Origin: Apteryx mantelli
Taxonomy: Eukaryota > Chordata > Aves > Apterygiformes > Apterygidae
Assembly (NCBI RefSeq): GCF_036417845.1
Contig: NC_089981.1
Coordinates: forward strand, 84,609,268 to 84,673,267
DNA: 64,000 nucleotides
Direction: 5' to 3'
The first letter of the stretch is position 1; each line of letters begins with the position of its first letter. Below are positions 37,001-52,000 of the stretch, one piece after another. The position numbers and the translations under genes were made by a program. Under the pieces are notes generated by a model. The model searched no databases. It was not told the origin of the DNA and was given only the letters and a program-made list of their open reading frames with translations.

Positions 37001-40000
37001 TGACGTAGTACTGGCTTCAAATCCATTAGCAGACTCACTTTCACAGAGACCTTCTTGAGATTCTTCTGCCACACTGTCGACTTCGATAGTCATGTCACTC
37101 TCACTTTTGATACTGCGCGATTCATCCTGACTAAGGGCAAGAGGTGAGGCCACTGAAAAGCTCGACTGGACAGCAGGGGGTAAGGCAGACTGATTTGAAT
37201 TCGAAGTATTAGGGTCTGGCTTTTCTGATATTGTATCTTCACTACTGCTCTTCTCCTTTTCATCCAAGTCATCCAAGTCTACTTCATGGCAGAGTAAAGT
37301 TTCAGGACCAATCTGAGGCATTGCGTCATCCTCATCTTTTAAGGGAACATTCTCATTTTCTTCAGATGGACATTCAAAGTTTTCATTCCTCAGCTCTTGA
37401 CCGTGCTGAACTGATTCTGCCACTAAGGATGGCATTTCCTCATTTTCAGTTCTGAGCGACTCTTCAGCACTCAACCCTCTACATTCCTCTGCCCCAGCAC
37501 ATTCACTGGACCTCTCTTCAGAAACGATATTTGGCACTTCCATCTCGCTCTCGCGCCGAATTCTCTTCTCGGGTGATGCTTGTTCCACAATTTTCCTTTT
37601 CAGGAGTTTCTTATCTTTCGTACAAAGTTCTGTTTCACTTTCAGTAGTGCTGGAAATCTCTCTACAGTCCATGGAAGACATGTCTAATCTTTCAGATTCT
37701 ACGAGAGATTCATTTGCTACCTCTTCTTGGCTTCCCGGTGAAATCTTGGTATTCTCTAAACAGGGATCTTTTGTCTTGCTCCTTCTGCCTTTCCCTTTAG
37801 GTGACTTTTCAGCCTCTCTTTTGATTTCTTCCATTTGTTCTGTTTTATTCCCAAAAATCTGAACAATTTGTTCACTTTCTTCAACTTCCAGTTTCAACGT
37901 TTCTAATGGCTGTACTTGAGTCCTGTCATTTTCTTTCAATGCATGAGGAATCTTTGGGTTTTCTTCATCTAGCTTCTCATCATTTAGTTTTTCATTTTTT
38001 TCCAGTTCTGAAGTTTCTGGAGAAAATTCTTCATTCAAAATCTTCTCAGATGACTCATCTGCTTCACTGTCAGATGAGCCAGATTCTGCAAAAGATTTTA
38101 AAAAAGGAAACAGCACCCTAAATCAACAGTTAAAGTACAATTTATTTTTTCAACCACGCAAAAACCTTTTTTCTCCAATAATCTATGGTATTAACATCAT
38201 TTTGCAATAAACAATTTAAAATGTAAACAAAAAAATCTTGCATTAGTCAACACTCATTACAGTTCTTATTGCTACTCAAGAACTCTACGAAACTACAGTA
38301 GTAGTCATTCATTAGAAAGTAATTTTTGGTAGTGTCTACTATTTCCCAAATAAGACAATATAAACAAATTGCAGTTTAGAGAAGCAAAAATACTTTTACG
38401 GATTTCCACAACCTGTTATCCACCACCAGGTCTCGTCTCCCCATCTGGTGTTAAAAAAAACAAAACAACAAAAAACCCCCACCCACACCAAAACACTGGA
38501 CATTTCATTGCTAAACTGTTTAAACAAATCACGCACCATAGACAGAGCAAGCATTATTACATTACCATAAGATTATTCAGGGACCTGTACTAAAAGGAGG
38601 TGGTGATTTCACTTCAGTTCTTGTTCACAGAGGCTCAAAAACACTGAAAATATTGCTGTCATTTGCACATAATTAGCTTCTTCACCGGATGATGTGGGAT
38701 TGAGGTTGAGAACTTAATTGCCATAGTAAGGACTATCATTGTACCACTAGACTTGGTCAGCTCAGGATAAGGACTGACAGGTTCTGGCTAAAGAATGTGG
38801 GATGACTTGCAGAGTCATTTCTATGCCATAGCTCTTCTGTGAGAAAACTGTGCTCTTCAGCAGTGTCAGTGCAACTACTTCCTCAATAAAATTCACAAGG
38901 AGAAAAAATAAAAATAAATCTCTTTTGAAAAAGGTACTAAAAAAACCTAAAAAAAAAATACAAAAAAAATACACAGGACTGAGATCACTCACCGTTTGAT
39001 CCTCTATCAGAATCAAACATTCCTGAGCTAGGTCTTGTCTGCCTGCGAGGTGTTGCTAAAATCAAAATCAAAAGTATTAATTTTTATAGAGTAAAATCTG
39101 CACCAAAAATTTGTTCTGCTATATTGCCAGTATACTGGTGGGTTAAGTAGGACTTCAAAGCTGCTGACAGCACTGCATTCACTGAAGCTGTCACATTAAT
39201 GCACAGTATTATATCACTGTTTACATGCACTTCCATGCCTGAACAAGGGTGCCTCGGATGTACCTTCTGTTCCATTTGGTAGCGGTGAGGAATCCGACAA
39301 GTTGTTCCGTCCACTTCTGGCTCCCGATTTACCTTCGCTAGTCGGTGTTTTGGATAAACTGCAAGATGTGTTTGATGGAAGAGTAGATTTCAGAGGAGGT
39401 CGCCCACGCTTTGACTTTTGTTTCTCCTCATCTTTCTTTTCATCCTTTTCACTGTCGTCTTTATTCTGAGGGCAAAAAATTGAGTATTTCATTAACATGC
39501 TTCACTGATGATCATATCAAGCTTTCTCTCCTTTTGCTCTGCCCATCTATTAAAAAATAGACTGTGGATTGAACAACTTTTTTTTTTTTTTTTAAATAAA
39601 GGAACAGGCAGAGTCAGTACACATGGTATCATAAGAAACTTATTGATATATAAGTATTACTTTTGCTTTTTTCTTCTGTTTTCTCTTTGGTCCTCCTTTG
39701 TCCAAAGGCCAGATAATCCGATCAGCTTTCACCCATTCATCGTACCTAAAGGTAAGTAACATACTGGAATTACTGCATATAAAAAGTTGTTTGTAATTTG
39801 AGGTATAAAAAACCTGAATTACAGAAAATATTTATTAAAGAAAGGAAGGAACGTAGAGCATATATTTACCAAAACATGTGGTAGTAGATATCAGGAAAAC
39901 ATACATTTCTAACCCATAAAAAATTTACCTCTAAGATCCTAAGAAAATTGGTAGGGGAATAAAAGGAGGGGAGAACTGAGGTGCGAGCTTCCCGTCTCCT

Positions 40001-43000
40001 GCTAGTCACCCGACTTCCAGGGCTTTGCTGAACCAGCTTCAGTGCTTGTCAATAGTTTCACGCGATACACAGAAGTCAGTTCTCACCACTTCATGCCTCT
40101 GATGCCCCAACAGTAAAATATACCCTATTTATTTTTTAAAGAAAGTTTTAAAATGATGGCAACAAACTAGACTCTGAAAAGCACAAATATGCCACCAGTG
40201 CTCCTCAAAAATCTCCTGAGTTATTATGGTAAAAAAGGATCACACAAATATTTAGGGGGAGAAAAAAAACACAAAAACAAAACGCCCACAAACTTACATT
40301 ATGTTGCCACATAAAGAAAATTGCTTGGTTTACTTAGAACCTTATGGATTAGGCAAGTCTCAAGTTATATACTCAAGAAAGTTGTATTTTAAAAAATATG
40401 ATTAATTTTGTGATATTTTTGTGTATATGACCACAGTGTTCTTAAGAGGGGAAAAAAAAAAAAAGCCATTTCACAGCAGTATTAAAATATAAAGCACAGC
40501 TGCCAAGAGAAGCATGTGATGGCTTTCTTTCTCTAGTTCTTTGCTGTTTAGCTCTCTCCTCGCCTCTTCACATAACAACTGCTCTTTATAATCACAGTTA
40601 ACATTCAATACAAGAATAATTTTTATTGTCAGAATTTCAGTGCTTGATACTCTTCTCATTGTAGATGTCTTCACTATTATCAGCGAGTCTTCTAAATATG
40701 ACTCTGATATTGCTAACATTAGTTGACACAAGTTACAGGGATACTTTACTTTAAGCAGGATGAAAACTTGAAAACATATAAATAAGTATATTCTGAAGAT
40801 TTCAATACAACAGGATCATACCATGAACAAAATTAGTAACACTGGAAAATGCGATAGAGTCAGATCCTGCTAACATGCTGCTAATTCAGTTTGGAGCCAA
40901 ATCACTGCTTCTCTTTCTCTTTTTTTTCTTAAAAACAAAGATACTTTTGCAAATACCAATCTTTTTAACAAAAAAAAGAAAATGAAAGGCAATTTGTCCT
41001 TCTCACCTTACATTCCAACCATAGTAATGAACTAAATATAAAACCTCTCCATCATCAATTTCTGTGCTTTTAATACTGGCTTCATAAATTTTCTGAGTTT
41101 TTCCACGTCCATATTTTACTTTCACTTTGGTTCCAGTCAGGCAGGGCTCTGCATCCTCCTCATCCTCTTCACCTTCCGATTCTCCTTTGTTTTCAATTTC
41201 CTCTCTGCAGTAAAGTATATTTGAAATGTCCACTAATTAGCGATAAGCAAAGTTTTAACATTTAACTAGCAGAGCCAAAATATCGCAAAGGAAAAAGGCT
41301 GCAAAAATGTTTCTCATTTGCTGCATGCTGCACTGTCTGAAGCTAGCTGGACATAGCTTTTTCCAGTCAAAAACATGACTTATTCAAAACAGAACAGAGG
41401 TAAGTGCCAAGAACATCTAGAAAAATATATCACATTTTAACATAATTTATTATATGTATAACTATCTCAACGCCTAAGGCTTTTTTTGGAATAGATATTT
41501 TGATAGCACAAAAAAAGAAGAGTAAGCTAATTCACTGTTCTGCTCCTAAATAAAACGGGAAGAGCTAACTTTGTTTTATTTATATATTTGCTTCTAACAC
41601 ACTATTAAAAAAAATCCTTATTCTACAGTTTGCTTAACAGGCTACAGCTTACTAATGGTATATAAGTTTGGATTGCTATCAGTAGTGATCCTTTCATGAA
41701 TATAAACACCATTCCACTGAAGCAAACATTGATTATGACAAGTGTTTTCAACCAAGACTAAAATTGTCCACACAGCTCTTATTAGCTATATCTAGTATTT
41801 AAACAGCCTATTAAAACATATTTTCAGCAATCTGATCTACTTACTTATATTTCTCTCTTCCCATTTTTGGGGTGAATTTGGAATAAAGTAAAAGTTAAAA
41901 ACTTGAACAAACTCATGAAGAAAGAAAATATTGAAAAAGAATATGGGTTTGTTTTTAATTAAAAAAAAAAAAATTTGCTAGCCTATGGTGAAAGATGAAC
42001 TATCTTGCTGTGGCATACAATTACAAGAAAAAGGAAAGATGACAGGTACCCACCACTTAAAAGAAAACTATCTTTGATGTCTTAGCTTTCTGACACACCT
42101 CAGCAATCTCCTGCACACCCACACTGTACCTTCATTTGAATTAACTTCTGCAGGCTATGGTATACTGCAATATTTTCCTTTGGACTGCACAGTGCCACTT
42201 AAAAATAACTGTGTGTCTTCCCACTTCTCAAAGCTCTTTAGAAGAAAATATGCAGTACACCTATCGGGCTTTTTCAGTATCAACTTGTGCCTAGCCACAA
42301 GGACAAGAAAAACAACGTAGGAAAGCCAGCTTAAGCATATAAAACACTATCCCTGACCACAGCCAGGACCTCTAAGAAGAGGTCTACTCAACTTGGTGAT
42401 AGTTTGGTCACCTGGAGACAACTTGCTGGTGACAACCAGGAATATAAATCAACCTGCTGTTTTCCCTTGGCAGATAGTTTCTTTTCCTCCACTATTTCCT
42501 CACCCATCCACTGTTTTCAGGCATTCTGTCTTTGCTCTCCACATCTCTTCATTGTATCCTCTTCAACCTATATCTAGGCTTCATTCAAACCCCCTCTTTC
42601 CTTCTCTTTTGCTTTTATTAGTTCATGCCCTTCAGCCTTCCTACAATATATTCAAGTAACAATGAAATCAAAGGAACTGTAGGTGCGCCAGCTATCACTA
42701 ATTGCTAAGACAAAACGAAAACAAAACACATGAGAAGAGGGACTATCTTGTCCATTTGTATTTTAACTGCCCAGAACAGATGCTCACCATCCATAGAACA
42801 CCTGGCATACTTGTACCCTGTTCTGCTTGTTGTCTGTACGTGCTAATGTAAAAAAACACCAACATGAACCAGCTGGAATACATAAAAAAAAAGAACGATG
42901 CAACAGAGAAATGACAACACGGCAAGCCATATGGGCTCAGAGGTGTAGCTGCAATGGGGGCTGAACCAGTGATACGGCTGTTCAGGACACCACTCTTATA

Positions 43001-46000
43001 AACAAAGCTTCTGTACAGACTCCAAAACTTTATTTAAGCATTTTACTCTGGCAGGACCTTCAAGAAAATTGCAGTGAAAATACTGTCCGGCACCTGCCAG
43101 AAAGTATCCTTTCAAAAAGTACTATAGACTCTTGAAATACAACTTTCCCCTTCTTGTCTGGCTGAGTGAATTACGTCCCTGACTTCCGCCTTTTAGAAAC
43201 TGGACGTATCTCCAGTTCAGCGTATACCGTTGTTTGGGGTATGGCTCTACCACAACACAGCTGTACTTATACAAAAGTGATGCAAGTTGATGTTTACCTC
43301 TCCCTCTGCCTCTCCTCTTCTTCATCAGACTCTTTGTCAGATTCCTCCTGCTTTTTCATTTTTTTCTCTTTTTGCTTTGGTGTACTTTTTCTCCCTAGTG
43401 AAGTTTCATTTTCTTTCTTTTCTGCAGTCTCAGATGCTGTTTCCTCTATATCTTTATTTTCTTTGTTATTGTCTTTTAATTTGTCTTGTGTTTTGTCCTC
43501 TTCACTATCTTTTTTAGCAGGGGTTGTATCACGGGCAAGTCTTCTCCGGCCCTAGGATAGAAATAAAATCTGTTTAATGACTACTGTCACTGTTCTCTGC
43601 ATAGTCTTTCCAAATCTCAGTTTGAAATGAAACATACTATTCCTGTACAGAAGAAAGCTGAAGGTAACACCAAAACGTGATTTTTTCTGTAATCATACGC
43701 TACTAATTTAAACAGTCTTGTCATTAAGGAAAAAGCAAAACAGAAACACAGCGCTTGGTTTGAAATAAAGATGACGAGTTTCCAATTAGCTTCTAGGGGA
43801 TTTTAAGACATTTGGTCAGACCCATAAGGACTGTTGCCCCTGATACAGAGTCAAATGCTTCGGTGGTTGACCAGAGCAATAGCATCAAGTAAATGCTTGT
43901 ACAGGGCTACGGAGACAAGACACCTTAGTCCCACCATCTTCAATCCTGATACCCACCTGTTGGTTTCAAAGAATATAAACTTGTCAGCTTTCGAAAAAAA
44001 CTGCAGTACATTGGTTTCTAAAAGGTACTTCAAGTAGCTGGACAACTGCTCTCCGGTATTTTCTGTGACTGTTTCTTGGTGGTCTACTACAGGTTTACCA
44101 TTTTATTATTAAAAGTCTTTTGGATAGGGTCATTGCTTTGTAATCATCACTTTTAAAACACATTACTTATAATGTGTTTTAATTATTACTTATAATGTGT
44201 TTTAAAAGTGCATTTGTTTTAAAAGTGCATTTATTATAAATAAAATATATTAAAAATTATTCAGAAGCCATCCAAAGACGACAATAATGAAGGCACTATA
44301 CAAATTAAAATTTACAGTAGTATAATGATAAACACTTGGAAATAGTAAACATTCATAAACAGATAGCTGATGACCGGATTAATAAAGTAACAAAATACAT
44401 ATTCAAACAATATTATTAACAAATTAATATAGAGAGCCAATGATAAAAGAGAAAGTTATTATATTCCTTCATCCTCCCAGCATATAGCTTTCTCCCAAAA
44501 TTATCAAGTTAAAAAAATAAAATAAAATAACAAAAAAAGTTAATGTCATGCCAGGAAGTTTATCAAATTTGACATACCTTGGAAAAGTCATGCTAGTTAG
44601 ACAGAAATACAACACATAATACAAATCTAAAGTTAGGTTTACACTTAAGTATAGATGAAGTACCTCAGTAAAATTACTGATTTTAACAGAATCTTTATAA
44701 TTTGAACAATTTAAAAAGTAGCATTTCTTTTTCCTTCAGTGATCTTGCTCTATCAAAGAACACATTTATTAACAGAATTAGCAAGAGTAGTACAGAGCAC
44801 TCAGCCAGTCATATTCTTGTTCCACACAAAGATAAAAATACCTTAAAAGTACTCTTGTATTCTCCATCAGGCTAAATATCCACTAGCTGGTAGGTCACTG
44901 GTCTTACCTATGTAACTACTAACACAAACATCATCTCGACAGCATCCAAAGACAGAGGAAGATTTAAATGAAGCGTGTTCCCTCTCTCATTTTGCTTACA
45001 TACTGTAAAAATAGAGGGTTCCTTTTATTAAGGGATACTGTGAGAAAAATCAACTCCAAAAATGGGTCTTCCTTTAATTCTCAAAGCTGTAGCAGCCCCT
45101 GGATCATTGCTGTCTCCCGCAGGAAAGCTCCAGGTTCCGTCTCCGTGGAAATTCTCGCCCACAACACAAACTCTGCTGCTGAGTTCCATCTCTGATGAAA
45201 GAGCCCTCAAGAGTTCTCAAGCTCTCCCTGAATAGAAGGATGCCTGACATAAAACACGGCCTGAGCAAATCCCACGGATGGGTTAGAATACGAAGAAATA
45301 ATCAAAGCTGATTCTATTCACAGGTAGAACGCAATGAACGACCGAACACCAGCTCGGTGTTCACAGAGCCCTGTCCTACGCTCGTACAAGTACGCTAATT
45401 CAAAGGTACAATCACTCCACAAAGGAAAACTCATTATGTGAACTGTCCGGGGTACAAAAGGGTTTTGTTAAGTACTAAATAAGAAAGCAGTTCAAACTAC
45501 TTACCCTTGGGGATCTTACTTCTATTTCTTCTTTTTCACTTTCACTGCTGGAATAATTTTCTTCTGCTTCTTTCTTTACTTCTGTTGGGGGCATTTTTTG
45601 TTCTTCTTTTACACTTTCCTCCATTGGTTCCTCGTGTTTCTGTATGACTTCTACCACTTTTGGTTCATTGTGGTGGATAGTCCTAAACTGAATGTTTGCA
45701 GAACGGCAGTACTCTTCAAAACCATAAAGATACCTATATGCACAAATAAAGTTTCATTTGTAGTTTCACTGTTTATTTTCCATTTATTGAAGTGCATAAA
45801 ATTTATTTTCCTGCTCACAGAAAAACAAGAGGATCAGTAACTTGAGGGGGGGGGAAGAGAAAGAGAGAGAGATTTTGAAATGAAACACTTAAGCACACAA
45901 ATCAAGCAGTGAGAAAGAAAACACTGCATGTACACACAAGCGCTTTCCACAAATTTAATTTTACCCCCGTCCAATTAAGAATTCATGACAGTAAAGCCTA

Positions 46001-49000
46001 AGAACACGTAAACTGTTTTTCAAAAGCACAACGGCAGCTAAAATCAGCCTAGTATCAGAGCATGGGCATACAAACAAGTTACCGCATGGTAACAAATTGC
46101 CATGCATCAGCTTGTTCTCTGGTAAGTGCCTGTGTGCACACTCTAATCCAGTTATAGGTGAGAGGAATACAACTAGCTTATCCCGCAAAGAACAGATATG
46201 CAAACTCCAACACACTATCACGTGTCCATACAAAAGAATTATTTCCACCGTAACAGCAACCTAGCACATATTTACCAATTACTCTTTTATATGATACATA
46301 CTCTTCTCTGTAAAATACAGACCTTAAATATGTGCCCAGTTCAAATCCCACTGAAGATAGTCTGAATATTTTCATCTTCATCAACATTAACATGAGTTGA
46401 GTCATTAGTCATCCCTATTCAATCAGCCAAATTTCCTTAGTTTCGAGTCAGAGAACCTCATTCTTCCCTTTTACTCAAAAAGCCCAATTGTTTCTTGTTC
46501 AAACTTTCAGGAGAATAAATAATAAAAATAATCTTTATTTAGAAAATGAGCCTGAAAAATGTCATCCGTAAAAGGTTTCCATTTCAAAAGTTAAAACACA
46601 ACTGAAAACCAGGGGTCAGAATAAGAAGATTTATGCAGTTTTATTACAGTAGTAATTACTACTCAGTACTGTCACATCTATGATAGCAATGTACATCATT
46701 ATGCCCTGGAGCCATTATTCTACAGATTCAACAGAGATATGGTATTTAGATACGCAATCCAAAACATGTCTATCTGTATCAACATTTTAGAGGAAGTTAA
46801 AGAAACTGGTAAAATTCTGCTCACTGCATGCAGCGTTCCCAGACTTCAATGAGCATGCAACTGAGGACAGAGTCCTTTCTTGTTAATCGCCATAAACTGC
46901 AAAGCTGAATTTGCCAAACCCTTTTTTTTTATTATTATTTTTAATAAATTTCATTGTTATATTCTGAAACTGCATCATCACATGCTGACAACGAAAGCCT
47001 CATGATAAGAAAATGAGCTGAACTGTAATGTATTGCAGCAACAGGATCTTACGCAGGCCTGAGCACTCCTTTCTTCCCCCAGCATTTCAATCTGTGGCAC
47101 TGGAAAATGCTCAGAACTGCTCATAAACTGAAGAATGTCAACTACTGTTCCATTAATCTAGTAGAAATTGCTTGAATATTGCTCATGCTATTAAAAAATT
47201 TATCACCATTATACTACAGAAGAACTTACTTTCTATAAGCAGTTTTTACATTGTAGGAAGCAGCCGAGTTCAAAATAGGAATGCCAAGGTCCATATAAAT
47301 TTGCTTCCATACAGCACCACTCTCAATCTGGAGGGTGGGGGGGTGGGGGGGAACAGGGGAAAAGAAAAGAGATTTTCAGATTTTGTTAACCAAGAAAATT
47401 AAAGAACGACATTTAATGCAGACAGGTCACAACCTTTAAGAACGAGGAGACAAGTTTTGCTTAGGAAACATTCGACACTTACACTGTCGCACCCGCCCTG
47501 CTGATATACCAATCTAAAAAGTTTGAAGAGATTAAGGTCCTTGTAGCCCAGAACAGGTGGTTTATTGATAGGAGTACCTAAATAAAACAAAACAGAGATA
47601 AAAAGTTACCACACAGAAAAGCAAACTGTTCTTCCATTCCTTTAGCACACATTTGATTACTAATATCCTTTTACAGTTTAACATTGCTATTTAACAGTTC
47701 TAAGATATGTTGCAAGTCAATAGTTTCCAACCGAGGATTAAAGCTTTGCCCTTTTTTGACTACATCACGTATTTCTGGGGGCACGAATAGTCACACGAAT
47801 AGCACAAAGCCACAAAAGGACATGAATATTTGGGGCAGTTGTGGAAAAAAGAAAGAACTCGAATCAGATGAGTGGTAATGATATAAAGAACAACAATTAA
47901 TTACAAAAGAAGCAACCAGAAGTGACTTGGGGCAAGTGGCTGTAAGTATGCAGACACTGCTTCTCCCAGCAAGGATGAATATCAAGCTTTTTCCCTACTG
48001 TTTCTCATCTCCCTTCATCTTCATGCAATTACATCTGGAATCATGAAGATAATTTTATAGGACTTTGGGAATACTGTTATGATTACATGAATCAAAACCT
48101 TCAAACTGAGACTGTATAGAACAAATCTGGTGGAAATGGAAACGTTGTCATAAGGGAGGAGGGGGAAAAAAAAAAAAACCCAAACTGTACATTGCTCAAT
48201 CAACACATTTGTTTAAGAACAGTTTCTGGACCGAGTCTTCAAATTTAGTGCACAAATACTTTCTTCTTTCTCCTCTGTCCCTGCAAGTCACTGACATCAT
48301 CTCTCTACATGTTTCCTATACTAAGGATGCTTAAGAAAAAGAGTAAGGAAGAAGGAAAACAAAGTGGGGAAGAATCAGACTACTAGAAAACAGAAAAAAA
48401 GAGGGGGAAAAAAAAAGGATTACTCCTGCAAAATTTTTTTTTCCCCCAGACGTAGCTCCTTTACTCCTCCAAGGCAGGCGATTCTCTGGAAACACTGGTT
48501 CTACACAGTATGGCCTTAAAATGATATCGGATAAACCCCAGTACACCTTGCTGTAATACAGGACCTGTTCCTACAGCTATGATAAGCAACGGCAAGACTG
48601 AACAGGCTTGGAATCACTCTTTTAGAACTCTGCGGTTTGGAAAACACTTGGTTGAAAGGGATGCAGAGCCTCCTTAACGAAGGTAACTCTCTTTTTTTTT
48701 TTTTATTTTAAAACCTAAGAAAAGCTTGTATTTTCAAAGGGAAAACATTCCAACATTACATGCATTCTCCATTTTACTGCTCTCCGCTCTGGTTATTTCA
48801 AATTGAAGTACATGCCCATTGCTGTGCTCTGTGATGCTGTGGAAATGTTATCCAGGTAATTTCGGGGAGGGGGAAGGGAGGAGAGGAGAGGAGGGGAAGG
48901 CAGTAGTTGCATTTGTAATCTACGTCCACTTACATTATTGTAGGATTAACACTTTCTGAATTCAAATCAAAATAGCCACTTCCCGGAATAAAATGAGTAA

Positions 49001-52000
49001 AACAAACATACTCTAAAAGAGAAATTATTTCCAGCCTTAAATGTCCTTGGGGGAGAGAAGGGGGGAGGGGAGGAAGCCGAGCTAATAGGAATAGATAACC
49101 TTCCCTCTTAGCGCAAGTCTCCTCACAACTGCAAATGTGAAGGGCTTAGGCAACAGCAGTTCTCCCAAGTCAGCAGGTATATCCTGCTCTCTGTCTACAC
49201 GCAGCACACGCACTTCCACTATATTTCTTACCCCAGGACTTCAACTATTCCAGTTTATAACAGTCTCAACCTAACTCTGCAAAGAAAAACATTTCAAATT
49301 TGTTATTTCCTTGCTCTAACTGCTGCACAAAGTAGAGTTGTCTCTTCAGGCGAGTATCAATGCTAGATCTGTGCGTGATTAAGACAGTTCTGCAAGGAGA
49401 CTTGAAGATGGCACATCTCCCACTCGGCTGGTCGAACTTCGCCATCCATGAATAGCCTCCTCAGGTTCCAGCCTGAGATTAACAGCACAGTTCCCAGCCA
49501 CGACTGTCACAAGAAACCAACCAAGAGCTTATTTAACAGGGATTGTTAACACAAAAAAGGTTTTGTAAAAGCAAAACAAAACAAAACACCTCAGGGAGGA
49601 TTTGGGTTTCCTTTGTGCACTGTGCTTCAAAGGAATTGAAGCAGATCTGCCACATGTGAAAATGGGTATAAGTATTTTTCCTTGCACCAGACTAGCTGTT
49701 ACCCTTGCTCACTGATGTGAGAATATGCCTATAATAAAATCCATTATATTTAAATGCAACTTCTAAAAAACATTTAAAAAGTAGACCACAGGTTAAAAAA
49801 TTAAATTCTGTGTTACCTCTGTCTTCCATAAACTTATAAAGCTGTTGGAGGAAATTGTCCCTCTCTTCAGGATCAAGCTCTTCCTCAGGCTGTGAAAACA
49901 AATGGAGTCACAATGAAAACAAAATATGCAAAGTAACAGGTTATTTGTACAAAAGCGTAACAGCAAAATCTACACCCAAACCACTTCCCACTTGGCCCTT
50001 CACCCCATATAATGGTGAAGTATCCAGAAAACAAAAATCTACCCAACAGTGGAATCGGGGTATCAAGCAAGTTTGGATACAGCAGTTAGGGCTGCCCTCG
50101 TAAGGATTATACCCTCACGAGCTGAGTATCTCAAGAGGAGAAAAAGAAAACACAGGTCAGGGAAAATCAGAATCCGTGACAGAAAACACAAGCGAGATCC
50201 TCAAAGTGAAAATACCACTATTCTTAATATATAGTGCTAATACAGAAAAATTCTGTTATTTACAGGACTGAAGCAGTCACAGGAAATCTAGGGTTTATTT
50301 TGACTAATCCCACCCCCGCCCCCCAACTACAGCTAAGGCTGCAAAATGGTTCTTTCTCTAGTCGTTCTTATTTTTGATGCTCAGGACATAATTCCTTTGG
50401 TGATTAAGTTCTGATGCTTGTTTTCAGCTCGTATTCAGAAATATTTTAGAGTCACTTGCATAATTTCTTTGAATATACATTTTCCATGTATTTTTTTTTA
50501 TCCTCATACAGATAAACACTGCTGAACTTGATGTTAACTGAAATTTATAAGCAGTCCACAACGGGAAATAAAGCTTGTGTCCTATTCAAGTGGAAACCAT
50601 GAAAAGAAAGTAAATTTAAGGCGGGGGGCAGGGAGGGGAAATCACTTCTACATATATTTAATGGAATTCTGAGATTCTAGCACAGACCAAAAAAAAAAAA
50701 AAAAAAGTCCTTTCCCCGCAAGGCTTTACACATGCCACATTCTTCCTGCCAGCCTGGCAATCACAGGGATTGCTGGTAAGGCAGTTTGCACAAGAGAGAC
50801 CGCAGCTGTCTTGAAGGGAAGACATACAGTACGTGGCAAAAATCTTACCATCACATTATTAAAAATAACAGAAAAATCATGAGCAGTTCCAAAAGGAAGC
50901 AAGAACAACAACTTCAGTTCTGGTTTTCTCTGCATTCTGGATGCTCTAAGCTGCAAGGCAGGGAGACAGCCAAGTGAAATGTAAATGTATATGCCACTGC
51001 CTTGTGAACAAAAAAGCAATCTGCCGAGCATCAGTGTGAATCTCAACCCTGCCCGTTTCAAGGAATCACACGCTTCAAAGCCCAACAGGGACCATCTAAA
51101 GATTACCACAATCAGGCAGAGACAGTATCTCTTTCTTATCTTCCAATTTTTTCTTGGAAAATAACTTGAGGAAGTTAAATGAATAATCACAACATCGTAC
51201 AGCATCAAAATTGCCATTACTCATGCTACATATTATATGGACCATGTAAAGAGAAACAGCTATCTACGGAATCACTGTGTTCTTCCAGGTTAGCAAATGA
51301 ATTATTGCTATAGAAACCACAGCTTTTTTCTTTCCTAGCAATCTAGATTGTGAACCCACTTCATAGTCGAGACATTTCCAACATCTACTGTAATTTTTAC
51401 CAACTAAAGGCACTACAAATCAAGCTATGCAAGCTAAATCTATCTAAAGAACAATAAAAAAAAAAAAAAAGGAAATATTTCTGAATAGTTGAATTCAAAT
51501 CATTTCTTTTTATGTGGGTAATGCCAATCCAGAACTGTTGATCAGAATAGCAGAAATGTAGGTTGGAAATAACATTCTTACAAACAGAACGTTAACCATT
51601 TCATGGATATCAAGTACTTTCATCTGAAGAAAAGCGAAAAGGAGAGATGAAAAGCTTTTACGTACTTACAGAACTGGGGTAGAAAACCTGACTGCAATTC
51701 AGTCACTCAGGTTATACATCCTGAATACTGAACCTACTTCTCTCTTTGATGGTATACAAGCTGGGAGCTGGCACCCCTGGCAGGGAGAGTCTGAATCATG
51801 CCTGAGACTCAACGCCAGAATAGATGCTAACTGCTTCCGAGAGGTGACACGAACACGGCTCTGAATGACTATCACCAAGGCATGAATTTGTGCATCAGCT
51901 ATCTCAAACTCTTTTCCCACTGGGCAAAAGGAGAAATATTAACCCTTTGTATGATTATTACTGTAATGTTAAGACACATGGATTATCAGAAGAGGTCACG

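Noticed and set aside
43166-43555. 129-codon plus frame, Ser/Phe/Leu-rich
   Set aside because: It is the antisense shadow of ARID4A exon h, whose Glu/Lys codons read as Ser/Phe on the other strand.
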